Shown here in pieces: positions 17,801-26,439 of a DNA stretch of 46,178 bases; position 1 is the first letter of the stretch; every line of letters starts with the position of its first letter. The position numbers and the translations under genes are program-made. Source of the DNA: Thermodesulfovibrio sp. N1 (GTDB lineage: Bacteria > Nitrospirota > Thermodesulfovibrionia > Thermodesulfovibrionales > Thermodesulfovibrionaceae); contig NZ_MAVV01000009.1 in the NCBI RefSeq assembly GCF_001707915.1, positions 1-46,178 of the forward strand, given 5' to 3'. The notes beneath the pieces are model-generated. The model saw only the letters and a program-made list of their open reading frames with translations, made no database searches and was not told the origin of the DNA.

Positions 17801-18991
17801 CTTAGAGAGTACAGGATTTTTTGATATTAAATCAAACCATAATCGCAAGCCTCTCAAGTGATTTCTGTTGTCTGAAATTGTATAGTCTTCCATAAATCCT
17901 TTTAAATTAGGTGAGTGAAATCCAATAGAAATAAAGTTTTCTGTGAATAAATTTATAATTTCTTTGTTTTCTGAAGAGTAAACAGTATTTCCCATTTCTT
18001 CTAAAGAAAATAAAACTGCATCTGGCAGTTCATAAAAAAATCTCTCAAATTGTATGAATAATTTCTCTATCAATTCTAAAGTTTTTTTTGTGGAAAGAGA
18101 AATCAAAGCAGGAAAAGAATTTTTAAAAATTTTACCAAGTTCTCTTATTGAAAAATCGTATAATTCTTTTAGTTCTTCGTTTTCAGTAATCCAGAATAGA
18201 TAGAGAATTTTATTTTGAATATCGATCCATATATCTCCTGAATTTATAAATTGTTTATGAATTTCCCGAAGGATATTAAAAATTTCCAATCGGGAAGGAA
18301 TATTTACTAACTCATTTATTTCGTTGATTTTTTCAATTTTTTTAGTATTATCTAATAATTCTTTGTAAAAATTACTAAAAGTTTCCTGAACAAATGGTAA
18401 ACCCTGAGGAAAGGCTTCTTTGTAAAAATCAACGGGATTTTTTAGAAATCCCATAGAGTTGTAAAGAGTTTGTAGATATTTTTTATAAATTTTTTTAAAT
18501 GAGTCTGTTAAATCGAGATGGTAAATATTCATTTTAATGAGAGTTTTGCAAATGATTCTTAATGTATCTAATCTTGAAAGATTTTTGGATATATCCAAAG
18601 ATAATAGATTTTTAAAGATTTTAGATGCTAAATCAAGAAATTTTTGATTTTCTGGAGCATTACATTCTTCAATTAACTTTAGAATCATTCTTAGTAACGA
18701 TTTTAGATAGTTTCCTTCAGTATCTCTTTTGTTTATATGATTGATTAGATAATCAAATAAAGCCTCTACTGCATCAAAGCCTTCATGATGCTTCAAGTAA
18801 TAATTAAAGTATTTTACAAAATGAGTTTCTATTTCGTAGGCAATATTTAAATTTGAAACATTGTTTTGTAGGTTTTTTACTAACTCTTCAACGCTGCTTA
18901 GGATTCCTGGATAGGAGGAAAAAATTTTGATAATTTTGTCTATTTTTCCAGGCTCTAAGTAAGGCTCTAAAATACTTTCATTCAACCTCAC
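14888..18991 (-). CDS. Giant PEP synthase/pyruvate phosphate dikinase-like protein without the PEP barrel
   Basis: 1367 residues. Residues 1 to about 860 are helical, Leu/Lys/Glu-rich and without a motif I recognise. From about 870 comes the ATP-grasp domain of the PPDK/PEP synthase family (LGNKGHNLIKLSTKG, SVRSGGAISMPGMMNS, GDYTPGAQGEDIVSG, EIEFTFEGRG). Then the swivelling phosphohistidine domain, GGSTSHASIVATKLGKT, with the His near residue 1299. The chain ends soon after, so the C-terminal PEP/pyruvate-binding TIM barrel is absent. The acceptor of the phosphate is therefore unknown. The start is GTG with no Shine-Dalgarno; TATAAT ends 6 nt upstream. It is co-transcribed with the GAPDH-like gene. 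Confidence 0.85.
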   Translation of the reverse strand: MRLNESILEPYLEPGKIDKIIKIFSSYPGILSSVEELVKNLQNNVSNLNIAYEIETHFVKYFNYYLKHHEGFDAVEALFDYLINHINKRDTEGNYLKSLLRMILKLIEECNAPENQKFLDLASKIFKNLLSLDISKNLSRLDTLRIICKTLIKMNIYHLDLTDSFKKIYKKYLQTLYNSMGFLKNPVDFYKEAFPQGLPFVQETFSNFYKELLDNTKKIEKINEINELVNIPSRLEIFNILREIHKQFINSGDIWIDIQNKILYLFWITENEELKELYDFSIRELGKIFKNSFPALISLSTKKTLELIEKLFIQFERFFYELPDAVLFSLEEMGNTVYSSENKEIINLFTENFISIGFHSPNLKGFMEDYTISDNRNHLRGLRLWFDLISKNPVLSKELIPALSIYLFFGGVHIKDTDFFQRDITKLLNSEIHTFFYLVKPILRKLPVYFNEINAEGQLRTVSTEVDEIFKRKDPIIHFIRKQIHVESSPLIIDLLKETINFWITGEKSKLKKYFPQELLDNLDNEKEHFMELGELFKRLSEEFISLNELLFTPIDTVATKINSYQFSQVIKTKGILTIRLFQILYSKYNIDYCELDHFLKETLYLGLPDGSYLIEIFLEESLYKKIEALVNYLEELKNIIFSSQKYEAFEDIAHKRHIAAGIPSVFGRYSERKFNALSVFLRLENILHSLLDEVEQSIDLDFITRATLFRIEKYLKLFLKILELNGLTSQKFINTLDMLTVALEIRRFTFSQYMDIFRNLSESVSDIVNTYCTAPYTKWLRKIITKIKTTQENNNKESFEFISASSERFLREIVMEYPGLSQLDRLIGRIIKTAYNQAEKLQYKELDLLMTYDPKKILCDIYAPKREINDRIHLGNKGHNLIKLSTKGISVPPGFILTTEVFRCREVINNFEPALTHLEKELKQALRRLEINSKRKFNDSSNPLLVSVRSGGAISMPGMMNSFLNVGINDEIAEGLSKQTGKPWFVWDSYRRFLQCWGMSFGLDRDEFDNIINFYKKKYKVEFKIQFTPTQMKDVSLAYKEFILSMGIKIEEDPWKQLIIAINQVFNSWYSQKAKTYREILGISEDWGTAVVVQKMVFGNLDTNSGSGVLFTRNPKEPSDRLVLWGDYTPGAQGEDIVSGLVNTFPISVEQKLYEGRVHEKSLEEAFPEIYQTLLEIAEKLIYKEKWDHQEIEFTFEGRGKNDLYILQTREMSYLKGEMITVFLPSVALNESKLGTGIGVSGGALSGRIVFDVDDIKTFKAQDPQTPVILLRADTVPDDIIHIANADGILTARGGSTSHASIVATKLGKTCVVGFSKMTVYQNEKKCKIGKRILKKGDFISIDGRSGLVYLGKHETQKIYLTTEIL

Positions 18992-19076
18992 ACTTTAATT
19001 ATATCAAAAAGATGTAGTAAACTAAAAAATCTTTATGTTAAAATTTTGCAGAGATATTTCTAAATAATATTGAGCA

Positions 19077-20489
19077 ATGAATAAAACCTTGTTTTTGCCT
19101 GAAATACATGAAGAGTGTGGGATATTTGGTATCTTTGGTCATTCTGAAGCTGCCAATCTTACTTATTTGGGGCTTTATGCTCTTCAACATCGTGGTCAGG
19201 AAGGAGCTGGAATCTGCTCATCTGATGGAACAAAGCTGTATCTTGAAAAATCCCTCGGTCTTGTTGCTGAAATATTCAATGAAAAAGTTTTAAAAAATCT
19301 ACCAGGACACATAGCAATAGGACATAATAGATATTCAACAACAGGCGCAAGCACTATAGAAAATGTTCAACCTCTTATGGCAACTTACTCTCTTGGAAGC
19401 ATAGCAATAGCCCATAATGGGAATTTGGTAGATATTGAAAATTTGAAGAATAAGCTTGAAAAAGATGGAGCTATATTTCAAAGCACCTCTGATAGTGAAA
19501 TAATTTTACATCTTATTGCAAGAGCAAAAAGTGGTGAACCAAAAGAGAGAATTGCAAGTGCTGTAAGACAGATATCAGGAGCTTTTTCGTTGTTGTTAAT
19601 GACAGAAAAAGAATTAATTGCCATTAGGGATCCCTATGGTATAAGACCCCTTTGTCTTGGACAGATAAAGGATGCCTATGTAGTGGCTTCAGAGACATGT
19701 GCCTTTGATCTCATTGGTGCAACTTATCTGAGAGATATAGAGCCTGGTGAAATGTTAATCATTGATGAAAATGGCTTAAATTCAATGAAAATTTTTAATT
19801 CTATAAAAAGGGCACACTGTGTATTTGAGTTTATTTATTTTGCAAGACCAGACAGTTATATTTTTGATCACATATGTGTGCATACGATTAGAAAAGAACT
19901 TGGAAGACAACTTGCCAGAGAACATGCTATAGATGCTGACTTAGTTATTCCTGTACCTGATTCTGGTGTGCCTGCAGCATTAGGATATGCTGAGGAAAGT
20001 GGTATACCCTTCGAATTTGGATTGATAAGAAATCACTATGTAGGACGCACCTTTATAGAACCAAAACAGAGTATTAGACATTTCGGAGTAAAAGTAAAGC
20101 TTAATCCTGTTAGAGATGCTCTGAAAGGTAAGAAAGTAGTAGTAATAGATGATTCTATTGTAAGAGGGACAACTTCAAAAAAAATAGTAAAGATGATAAG
20201 AGAACTTGGAGGTGCTAAAGAGGTTCATTTAAGGATTAGTTCCCCACCTACTATTGGTCCCTGTTTCTACGGCATAGATACTCCTACAAGGCAAGAGCTT
20301 ATTGCGTCTTCACACAAAATTGAAGAGATCAGAAAATATACTACAGCAGACTCTCTTAGCTATTTAAGCATTGAAGGATTGAAAAAAATAGTACCTAATT
20401 CTGATTTGTACTGTATGGCTTGTTTTAACTGTAAATATCCTATTGAATTTCAATCTAAGAAAATAAATCAGTTGGAGCTTTTTGAATGA
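19077..20489 (+). CDS. purF: Amidophosphoribosyltransferase PurF
   Basis: 470 residues. It performs the first committed step of purine synthesis, moving the amide of glutamine to PRPP. The Ntn nucleophile Cys14 follows a short propeptide ([11 protein letters not shown]), typical of the Bacillus-type enzyme that is cleaved. The PRPP loop is [16 protein letters not shown]. The C-terminal [10 protein letters not shown] fits the 4Fe-4S cluster ligands of that type. The ATG follows TAATAT by 6 nt and only a weak GAG. It overlaps the next gene by 4 bp. Confidence 0.96.
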   Translation: MNKTLFLPEIHEECGIFGIFGHSEAANLTYLGLYALQHRGQEGAGICSSDGTKLYLEKSLGLVAEIFNEKVLKNLPGHIAIGHNRYSTTGASTIENVQPLMATYSLGSIAIAHNGNLVDIENLKNKLEKDGAIFQSTSDSEIILHLIARAKSGEPKERIASAVRQISGAFSLLLMTEKELIAIRDPYGIRPLCLGQIKDAYVVASETCAFDLIGATYLRDIEPGEMLIIDENGLNSMKIFNSIKRAHCVFEFIYFARPDSYIFDHICVHTIRKELGRQLAREHAIDADLVIPVPDSGVPAALGYAEESGIPFEFGLIRNHYVGRTFIEPKQSIRHFGVKVKLNPVRDALKGKKVVVIDDSIVRGTTSKKIVKMIRELGGAKEVHLRISSPPTIGPCFYGIDTPTRQELIASSHKIEEIRKYTTADSLSYLSIEGLKKIVPNSDLYCMACFNCKYPIEFQSKKINQLELFE

Positions 20490-21613
20490 ACATAAAGCCT
20501 CTTGAAGATATTTATAAGGTCAATTTAAATATTCAGCCTCATGAAAGGCTTCTTTTATTTACAGATACAATAAGAAAGGAAGAAAATCTCACTGAATACG
20601 ACAAAATAAGAAGACAGTCATTGAAAGATGTGGTTTTAGCTTTGAAAGAGATTGGTAGTAAAATTTGTAAAAAACTTATTTATTTTGAATATCCTTCTTT
20701 AGGGTCCCATGGATTAGAACCACCTCAAGAACTCTGGGAACTTGCTTTTGGTAAAAGAACATTTGATGATTTAAAAAATAGAGGATTTTTAGAAAAATTA
20801 ATATCAAAGGAAATAACTAAAAAAGAACTATTAACAGTGAAAAAAATTATTAAAACTCACAAAGATGACGCTGTAAATGCAGTTATTGCGCTGTCTAATT
20901 TTTCAACAAGTCATACCAATTTCAGAGACTTGCTAACAAGAGTATGTGGAACAAGATATGCAAGTATGCCACTTTTTGATATTTCAATGCTTGATGGAGC
21001 TATGAGTGCAGACTGGATGAAAATATACAAAAGGGGTTTAAAGATAAAGAAAATTCTTAGGGAAGTTATAAAAATTCATATAGAAACACCAAATGGTACT
21101 GATATCACATTATTTAAAAATAAAAGGAAAATTCATATTGACTCTGGAATATTAACTAAAAAAGGCTCATTCGGAAATCTACCTGCTGGTGAAGTGTTCC
21201 TTGCACCTTTAGAAGATTTATCAGAAGGTAGACTTGTTTTAGAATGGGCACCAACAAGAAAATTAAATACTCCTCTAATTTTGCATATAAAAGAGGGAAG
21301 GGTAGTTGAAATACAAGGAGATGAACCCTACAAAATGGAGCTTGAAAGAAAACTAAGTGAAAGACCTGAAAATAGAAACGTTGCAGAGCTTGGTATTGGT
21401 ATTAATGATAAAGCAAGTAAACCAGATAACATACTTGAGTCAGAAAAAATACTTGGCACAATTCATATTGCAATTGGTGATAATTCATCCTTTGGCGGGA
21501 AAATAAGGACTCCTTTTCATCAGGATTTTATTTTCTTTGCTCCTAATGTTTATGGAATTGACACTAATGGGAAAGAAATAATTATTTTAAAAGAAGGTAA
21601 AATTCTGGTATAA
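20486..21613 (+). CDS. AmpS/M29-like aminopeptidase family protein
   Basis: 375 residues. The C-terminal half carries motifs of the thermophilic M29 metallo-aminopeptidase (AmpS, COG2309) group: [11 protein letters not shown] with a putative metal-binding Glu, [24 protein letters not shown] and the HQDFIF motif. The N-terminal half (the ERLLLFTDT segment) fits the same group. M29 enzymes release N-terminal amino acids with two metal ions. Whether this one is a real peptidase is uncertain. It is translationally coupled to purF (ATGA). Confidence 0.65.
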   Translation: MNIKPLEDIYKVNLNIQPHERLLLFTDTIRKEENLTEYDKIRRQSLKDVVLALKEIGSKICKKLIYFEYPSLGSHGLEPPQELWELAFGKRTFDDLKNRGFLEKLISKEITKKELLTVKKIIKTHKDDAVNAVIALSNFSTSHTNFRDLLTRVCGTRYASMPLFDISMLDGAMSADWMKIYKRGLKIKKILREVIKIHIETPNGTDITLFKNKRKIHIDSGILTKKGSFGNLPAGEVFLAPLEDLSEGRLVLEWAPTRKLNTPLILHIKEGRVVEIQGDEPYKMELERKLSERPENRNVAELGIGINDKASKPDNILESEKILGTIHIAIGDNSSFGGKIRTPFHQDFIFFAPNVYGIDTNGKEIIILKEGKILV

Positions 21614-21625
21614 TAATTTTTTATG
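21609..21625 (+). promoter_or_regulatory. Candidate leaderless start of the small unknown gene
   Basis: TATAAT at 21609-21614, overlapping the stop of the upstream gene, followed by 8 nt and the ATG at 21623. No Shine-Dalgarno. Confidence 0.35.
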
Positions 21626-21808
21626 AAAGCAATTGTTGAAATAGAATTTAAAGATTTGCCTGTAGAAAGAATTCAGCAAATACTAATTGAAATGCTTTCT
21701 ACATTAAAAACCCTTGAGATGATTGATGAGGGCAAATTTCAAATATTCACGCCTGACGGAGTAGTTACAGAAAAGTGCATATTTGAAGAAAATAAAGTAG
21801 TTGCTTGA
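21623..21808 (+). CDS. Small protein of unknown function
   Basis: 61 residues. I do not recognise it. It opens with a beta-strand-like stretch (KAIVEIEFKDLP), an amphipathic helix (VERIQQILIEMLSTLKTL), and a short strand-rich tail. The position after purF suggested PurS, but the PurS motifs and its roughly 80-residue length are missing. It is followed after 36 bp by smpB. Confidence 0.55.
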   Translation: MKAIVEIEFKDLPVERIQQILIEMLSTLKTLEMIDEGKFQIFTPDGVVTEKCIFEENKVVA

Positions 21809-21844
21809 AGAAGAAATCCTCTGCTGTAAGCAGAAGTAAGTAAA

Positions 21845-22294
21845 ATGTCAATAAAAATCGTCTGCCAGAACAAAAAAGCTTATGCTGATTATTTTATTGA
21901 TGAAACTATAGAGGCAGGAATTGTTCTTACTGGAACAGAGGTAAAATCTTTAAGAGAAGGCAAAGCCAATTTAAAAGACAGTTATGTAATCATCAAGGAT
22001 GGAGAGGCTTGGCTTCTTAATTGTCATATAAGTCCTTACAGTCATGGAAATATTTACAATCATGACCCTCTAAGAACAAGAAAACTTTTGTTACACAAAA
22101 AAGAGATTGAAAGACTAAGAGGTAAAACACAGCAACAGGGTTATACACTTATTCCGCTTAAGTTATATTTCAAAGGTCCCAATGTAAAAGTTGAAATTGC
22201 TCTTGCAAGGGGTAGAAAAAAATATGAAAAAAGAGATATAATTAAAAAAAGAGAAGCTCAAAGAGAAATTGAGCGAGCTATAAAAAACAAATGA
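21845..22294 (+). CDS. smpB: SsrA-binding protein SmpB
   Basis: 149 residues. SmpB binds tmRNA and brings it to stalled ribosomes. Family motifs: the N-terminal [72 protein letters not shown], and the basic C-terminal tail that enters the mRNA channel. The gene for its RNA partner, ssrA, starts 9 bp after the stop codon. Confidence 0.96.
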   Translation: MSIKIVCQNKKAYADYFIDETIEAGIVLTGTEVKSLREGKANLKDSYVIIKDGEAWLLNCHISPYSHGNIYNHDPLRTRKLLLHKKEIERLRGKTQQQGYTLIPLKLYFKGPNVKVEIALARGRKKYEKRDIIKKREAQREIERAIKNK

Positions 22295-22303
22295 TCTTTA
22301 ACA

Positions 22304-22655
22304 AGGGGGCGAAAGGACTCGACGGAGGTAGTGAGGGCTAAGCTGCATGTCGTGGTTCTCACCGCCACGTAAAATAGGTGGGGAAAACACAACTGCCAAC
22401 AACGAATTGGCACTCGCTGCTTAATTAAAAGCAGCCGCCTTCTTAGGTTCTGCTCTGAGGCTTAAGAAAGGCGTCATAAATCAGAGCTATCCTTAAGTGT
22501 TTAACCCGACACTTAAGGGAAACTTAAGGGTTGTAGGCTATAAGAGAGCCTGTGGAAGGGCGCACTTATAGCCGAAGCTCAAAGCTTCCACTAAGCATGT
22601 AGATGCTTAGAAGTAGCACCTTCGGACGCGGGTTCGATTCCCGCCGCCTCCACCA
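22304..22655 (+). ncRNA. ssrA: Transfer-messenger RNA (tmRNA)
   Basis: One-piece tmRNA of about 352 nt. The 5' end reads GGGGGCGAAAGGACTCGACGG. The 3' end has the T-arm GGTTCGATTCC, acceptor strand CGCCTCC, discriminator A and an encoded CCA (22653-22655). The acceptor pairs 22304-22310 with 22645-22651. The tag reading frame at 22395-22424 encodes ANNELALAA then TAA, ending in the usual ALAA degradation signal. G+C-rich pseudoknot-like stems fill 22430-22600. It rescues ribosomes stalled on broken mRNAs together with SmpB. Confidence 0.96.
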
Positions 22656-22695
22656 TAAAAATCCTTAAAAATCAATAACTTTTATTCCAAAATTT

Positions 22696-22905
22696 TTATC
22701 CGATTTCTATCCGGAAATTATATATAAGAAAGCAAAAAAATGATATGGTCAAATTTAATATAAATGGTAAAATTCCTTTTTTCCATGTAAGGTTGTAAAG
22801 TGTGCAAAGACCTTTGAAATGCATTATTAAATACCAAATAAAAGCAACCGTTGTCCCAATTGATAATACAATGTTCATATTATCTAATCCCGAGTTAATT
22901 GTCAA
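22696..22905 (-). CDS. Possible small membrane protein
   Basis: Up to 69 residues (TTG start) or 60 from the ATG at 22878. Two hydrophobic stretches: VLSIGTTVAFIWYLIM, and LPFILNLTISFFCFLIY. I do not recognise it. A consensus promoter on the same strand (TTGACA at 22900-22905, 17 bp, TAATAT at 22877-22882) overlaps its start, so a transcript from it would lack that start codon. It may be spurious or a remnant. Confidence 0.25.
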   Translation of the reverse strand: MTINSGLDNMNIVLSIGTTVAFIWYLIMHFKGLCTLYNLTWKKGILPFILNLTISFFCFLIYNFRIEIG

Positions 22906-22962
22906 TCAGAATAAAAATGGGTAGTGTAAAATATTTTGTGTAAAATTTTATAAAACAAAGAA

Positions 22963-23017
22963 GGATGTACCTCCTGTAAAATATTAATGGCAAAAAACTA
23001 AAAAAGGAGGCACATCC
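22963..23017 (+). repeat. Inverted repeat hiding the IS256 transposase ribosome site
   Basis: GGATGTACCTCC (22963-22974) pairs with GGAGGCACATCC (23006-23017) with one mismatch. The right arm contains the Shine-Dalgarno AGGAGG and ends directly before the ATG at 23018. Confidence 0.6.
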
Positions 23018-23290
23018 ATGGAATTAAAAATTAGCGTATCATAAGCTGTGGAATTAATCAAGGAGATTAAAGCAATGCCTGAGAAAATTTTTAATTACAT
23101 TGAAAGCAGTCTCAGAGAATCGGTAGGGTCATTTTTAAGTGGACTTATGCAAAAGGAACTGACTGCTCATCTTGGAAGGCAGAGGTATGAAAGAAAGCAA
23201 GACAGCAAAAACTATCGTAATGGTTCATATCTAAGAGAATTGTGTCTGTCCATAGAATTTTTTCACAAACATCTGCTTCAATTCATATAA
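23018..23290 (+). pseudogene. IS256-family transposase N-terminus, with nonsense codon and truncation
   Basis: From the ATG at 23018 the frame reads MELKISVS, a TAA stop at 23042, then AVELIKEIKAMPEKIF in the same frame. One base change turned a codon into a stop. The IS256 N-terminal pattern continues (YIESSLRESVGSFLSGLMQKELTAHLGR, NYRNGSY) and then joins unrelated sequence at about 23237. Not functional. Confidence 0.75.
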
Positions 23291-23710
23291 AGCTAACTTA
23301 ACCAAAGGAATCGACTTTTTCCATTTATTCTTCTCTATCCCGCTTACTTCTTCATCTTTTATCTGAGTATGATAGGCATCTATAAATAGGGCAAACATAT
23401 CTGATGGTAATTCTTTTATCTCCTCTATTTGTTCTGCTGAGTAGGGAAGATTCATTGACTGTAGCAGTGCCTTTATTTTATTTGGTGAGTAACTCACAAG
23501 ATTGAGAATAAATTCCTGAAAACTCTCATTAGCTTTCTGCCATTCTGCAGGCAATATTGCTTGACGAAATTCTGATTTTCTGTCTCTTGGGACTGAAATA
23601 CCTAAGTTACCTAAAAAACAGGCAAGTTGTCTTTCATAATATCCATTTGCTTTGTTGTCTATACTTTCCCTTAAATAAATCTCTCTTTCCTTCTTCATAA
23701 GTTCATTCAA
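23231..23710 (-). pseudogene. IS256-family transposase fragment with internal deletion
   Basis: 159 residues in the opposite orientation to its neighbour. It begins with the IS256/mutator pattern (EREIYLRES, GNGYYER-like NGYYERQLACFLG, SVPRDRKSEFRQAILP) and reaches FALFIDAYHTQIKDEE, where the first catalytic Asp lies. It then jumps to a C-terminal-like end (KWKKSIPLVKLALYELKQMF). The middle with the remaining catalytic residues is missing. Confidence 0.7.
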
Positions 23711-23728
23711 AAGTAAAGCTACTATTGT

Positions 23729-23821
23729 TTGTTTTTATACTGGCGCAATGAATTTGCGAGCTTTGATGAGGCAAAGGAGAAGATAGACAGGTGGATACAA
23801 GGGATAAAAAAATGGATGTAA
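23729..23821 (+). pseudogene. Transposase C-terminal scrap (integrase-core-like)
   Basis: A short open stretch reading YWRNEFASFDEAKEKIDRWI and ending IQGIKKWM, which resembles the end of rve/integrase-core transposases (SFEEAKEEIERWI..YN). Too short to assign to a family. Confidence 0.35.
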
Positions 23822-23901
23822 AAGATAGGTAGATGAAAAATTTTAGATAAAATCCCCTCTTAAGAGGACTTTTAGAGTCAAAAAATCACTCTTTGAAATT
23901 T

Positions 23902-23918
23902 CTATCGGCAATTTCAGG
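23902..23918 (-). repeat. Solo IS1380-type terminal repeat
   Basis: On the minus strand CCTGAAATTGCCGATAG, almost the same as the ends of the element at 12345-13441. No transposase of that family is next to it. Confidence 0.5.
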
Positions 23919-23997
23919 ACAATTTATTAAAGATGTCTTTTTTTGCTATTTTGATTTATAATTAAAAAATTAATCTATAGAATTTTTAGGAGGCACA

Positions 23998-24822
23998 GTG
24001 GCGGATATAGCATTTTTAAAAGAAATGGCAAAAAATTTGAGAATCGAAATTGTAAAAATGCTTGCATTAGCTGGTTCAGGTCATACAGGTGGAAGTCTTT
24101 CTTCTGCTGACATAGTAACTGCTCTTTATTTTTATAAAATGAAACATGATCCTAAAAACCCCAATTGGCATGCTCGAGATAGATTTGTTCTTTCAAAGGG
24201 TCATGCTGCTCCAGTTTTATATGCAGCATTAGCTATGTCAGGATATTTTGATAAATCCCTTTTAGGTACTCTAAGAAAAATAAACTCTCCCCTACAAGGA
24301 CATCCTTGTTGTAAAAGTCTTCCTGGCATAGAAGTATCCACAGGTTCCTTAGGACAGGGGCTTTCTGTTGCCAATGGTATGGCATTAGGATTAAGACTTG
24401 ATGGACTTCCATCAAGAGTTTACTGTCTTTTGGGGGATGGAGAAATTCAGGAAGGACAAATATGGGAAGCCGCAATGTCAGCTTCCCATTATAAATTAGA
24501 TAATCTTTGTGCAATAATTGACCACAACAATCTCCAAATTGACGGATGTTGTTCTGAAGTAATGGATGTTTCTCCTATTGATGAAAAATTTAAAGCCTTT
24601 GGATGGAATGTTTTTAACATAGATGGACATAATATGGAAGAAATTGTAGAAGCTTTAGATGAAGCTGAAAAGATTAAAGGAAAACCTACAATGATTGTGG
24701 CAAAAACAATAAAAGGTAAAGGTGTCTCTATTTTTGAAGGTAAAGTTCAGTATCACGGAATTGCTCCAACAAAAGAGGAGCTTGAAATTGCACTTAAGGA
24801 GCTTAGCAATGGGAAAAATTGA
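23998..24822 (+). CDS. Transketolase, N-terminal subunit
   Basis: 274 residues, starting at GTG with AGGAGG 5 nt upstream. It forms the thiamine-pyrophosphate half of a split transketolase of the pentose phosphate pathway. TPP-binding motif: LLGDGEIQEGQIWEAAMSAS, then AIIDHNN. SGHTGGSLSSADI and SKGHAAPVLYA are also conserved. The promoter (TATAAT at 23957-23962) lies just downstream of an insertion-sequence end. It overlaps the C-terminal subunit by 14 bp. Its TPP cofactor comes from the thi pathway. Confidence 0.93.
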   Translation: MADIAFLKEMAKNLRIEIVKMLALAGSGHTGGSLSSADIVTALYFYKMKHDPKNPNWHARDRFVLSKGHAAPVLYAALAMSGYFDKSLLGTLRKINSPLQGHPCCKSLPGIEVSTGSLGQGLSVANGMALGLRLDGLPSRVYCLLGDGEIQEGQIWEAAMSASHYKLDNLCAIIDHNNLQIDGCCSEVMDVSPIDEKFKAFGWNVFNIDGHNMEEIVEALDEAEKIKGKPTMIVAKTIKGKGVSIFEGKVQYHGIAPTKEELEIALKELSNGKN

Positions 24823-25792
24823 GTGTAGTTGTGACTTAATCGAATTAACTGAATTATGTGGAAAGGATATGGCAACAAGAGATGCCTATGGTATCACTCT
24901 TGTTGAACTCGGCAAGAAAAATCCAAATATAGTAGTTCTCGATGCAGACCTTAGCTGTTCAACTAAAACAGTTTTATTTAGGAAAAATTTCCCTGAAAGA
25001 TTCTTTAACATGGGTGTATCTGAGCAGGATATGATAGGCACAGCTGCTGGATTAGCTTTAACAGGAAAAATTCCTTTTGCTTCAACATTTGCCATTTTCG
25101 CAACTGGTAGAGCATGGGAACAGGTTCGCCAAACAGTATGTTATTCTAATGCTAATGTGAAAATTGTTGCAACTCATGGTGGAATTACTGTTGGTGAAGA
25201 TGGTGCAACTCATCAAGCATTGGAGGATGTGGCATTAATGAGAGTAATACCCGGTATGACTGTTATTGTGCCCGCTGATGCCTATGAAACAAGTCAGTGT
25301 ATAGTAACTATTTCAGAGTATTATGGACCTGTTTATGTTAGACTTGGCAGAGCAAAAGTGCCTGCTGTTATGCCGTTAGAATATAAATTTAGAATTGGAA
25401 AATCCCATGTATTTAATATAGGTAAAGATGTAAATATAATAGCTAATGGGTTAATGGTATCTGAAGCATTAAAGGCTTCTGAAATACTAAATAAAGAAGG
25501 AATTCATACTGGAGTGGCCAATTTTTCAACTGTAAAACCCCTTGACGAAGAAACACTTTTGGAAATTGCAAAAAAATCTAAATTAATTATAACTGTAGAA
25601 GAACACTCAATAATTGGTGGACTTGGAGGAGCTGTTTCAGAATTTCTTGCTGAAAACTATCCTATTCCTTTAAGAAGAATAGGCATTAAGGATACTTTTG
25701 GTTGTTCTGGAGATTGGAAAGAATTATTAAAAATTTATGGACTTACCGCTCAAAATATTGTCGAAGTTGCAAAAGAATTTTTCAAGAAATGA
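24809..25792 (+). CDS. Transketolase, C-terminal subunit
   Basis: 327 residues. Pyrimidine-binding and C-terminal domains of split transketolase: [46 protein letters not shown], and [22 protein letters not shown]. The open frame runs back to 24722 inside the N-terminal gene, but the ATG at 24809 is chosen because it follows AAGGAG and matches the usual N-terminus. The stop overlaps the start of ftsE (ATGA), placing a sugar-phosphate enzyme and cell-division genes on one transcript. Confidence 0.93.
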   Translation: MGKIECSCDLIELTELCGKDMATRDAYGITLVELGKKNPNIVVLDADLSCSTKTVLFRKNFPERFFNMGVSEQDMIGTAAGLALTGKIPFASTFAIFATGRAWEQVRQTVCYSNANVKIVATHGGITVGEDGATHQALEDVALMRVIPGMTVIVPADAYETSQCIVTISEYYGPVYVRLGRAKVPAVMPLEYKFRIGKSHVFNIGKDVNIIANGLMVSEALKASEILNKEGIHTGVANFSTVKPLDEETLLEIAKKSKLIITVEEHSIIGGLGGAVSEFLAENYPIPLRRIGIKDTFGCSGDWKELLKIYGLTAQNIVEVAKEFFKK

Positions 25793-26439
25793 TAAGTTTT
25801 TTGGGAGTTTATAAATATTATGATTCAACACCAGTTTTACAGAATATTTCTTTTAAAATAGAAAAAGGAGAATTAATATTTATAACTGGTCCATCTGGTG
25901 CGGGGAAAACTACACTACTTAGATTGATTTTTGGTAGTGAAAGACCCGATGAAGGAGAAATTAGAGTAGGAGATTTTGAACTTTCAAAAATCAGACAATC
26001 AGAAATTCCTTATTTAAGAAGATTTGTTACATTTGTATTTCAGGATTTCAGACTTAGACAGGACCTTACAGTTTATGAAAATGTAGCCCTTCCACTTTTC
26101 ATATTAGGACAAAAAGAAAAAGACATAAAACAAAAAGTATACGATACTTTAAAAAATATCGGACTTAGACACAGAGCAGACAGTCTTGTTCGAACTCTTT
26201 CTGGAGGAGAACAACAAAGAGTTGCCATTGCAAGAGCAGTTATTACAAATCCCAGAATAATACTTGCCGATGAACCAACTGGAAATCTTGATCCCGATAC
26301 ATCAAAAGAAGTAATGACTCTTTTCAGAAATGTAAATGCTATGGGTTGCACAGTTGTAATTGCTACTCATAATCCCGAACTTTTTCAAAGTACTCCTTAT
26401 AGAGTAATCCATTTGAAAGAGGGGAAATTTTTACAATGA
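25789..26439 (+). CDS. ftsE: Cell division ATP-binding protein FtsE
   Basis: 216 residues, the usual FtsE length. ABC ATPase with Walker [17 protein letters not shown], signature [14 protein letters not shown], and Walker [13 protein letters not shown]. With FtsX it transmits ATP hydrolysis at the septum to a periplasmic hydrolase activator. The frame is open upstream to 25702, but the ATG at 25789 ([11 protein letters not shown]) gives the family N-terminus. It overlaps ftsX by 4 bp. Confidence 0.95.
   Translation: MISFLGVYKYYDSTPVLQNISFKIEKGELIFITGPSGAGKTTLLRLIFGSERPDEGEIRVGDFELSKIRQSEIPYLRRFVTFVFQDFRLRQDLTVYENVALPLFILGQKEKDIKQKVYDTLKNIGLRHRADSLVRTLSGGEQQRVAIARAVITNPRIILADEPTGNLDPDTSKEVMTLFRNVNAMGCTVVIATHNPELFQSTPYRVIHLKEGKFLQ

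Larger units (their letters stand above)
22919..23920. mobile_element. Cluster of insertion-sequence remnants
   Basis: At least three pieces. An IS256-type left end (GGGTAGTGTAAAATATTTTG from 22919) leads into a transposase N-terminus. An inverted, internally deleted IS256-type transposase lies at 23231-23710. A short integrase-like C-terminus lies near 23729-23821. A solo IS1380-type end at 23902-23918 closes the block. No piece is intact. The block sits between tmRNA and the transketolase promoter. Confidence 0.75.

Noticed and set aside
21623-21808. PurS after purF
   Set aside because: The protein is only 61 residues and lacks PurS sequence features; position alone is not enough.
22656-23920. 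Genomic island integrated at tmRNA
   Set aside because: No integrase gene and no repeat of the tmRNA 3' end was seen downstream; the content is plain insertion-sequence debris.
24722-24808. Longer transketolase C-subunit from 24722
   Set aside because: The extension is the N-subunit gene read in another frame; the ATG at 24809 has AAGGAG and the family start.
25702-25788. Longer FtsE starting inside the transketolase gene
   Set aside because: The ATG at 25789 gives the normal FtsE N-terminus; the extra 29 residues are the transketolase gene read in another frame.
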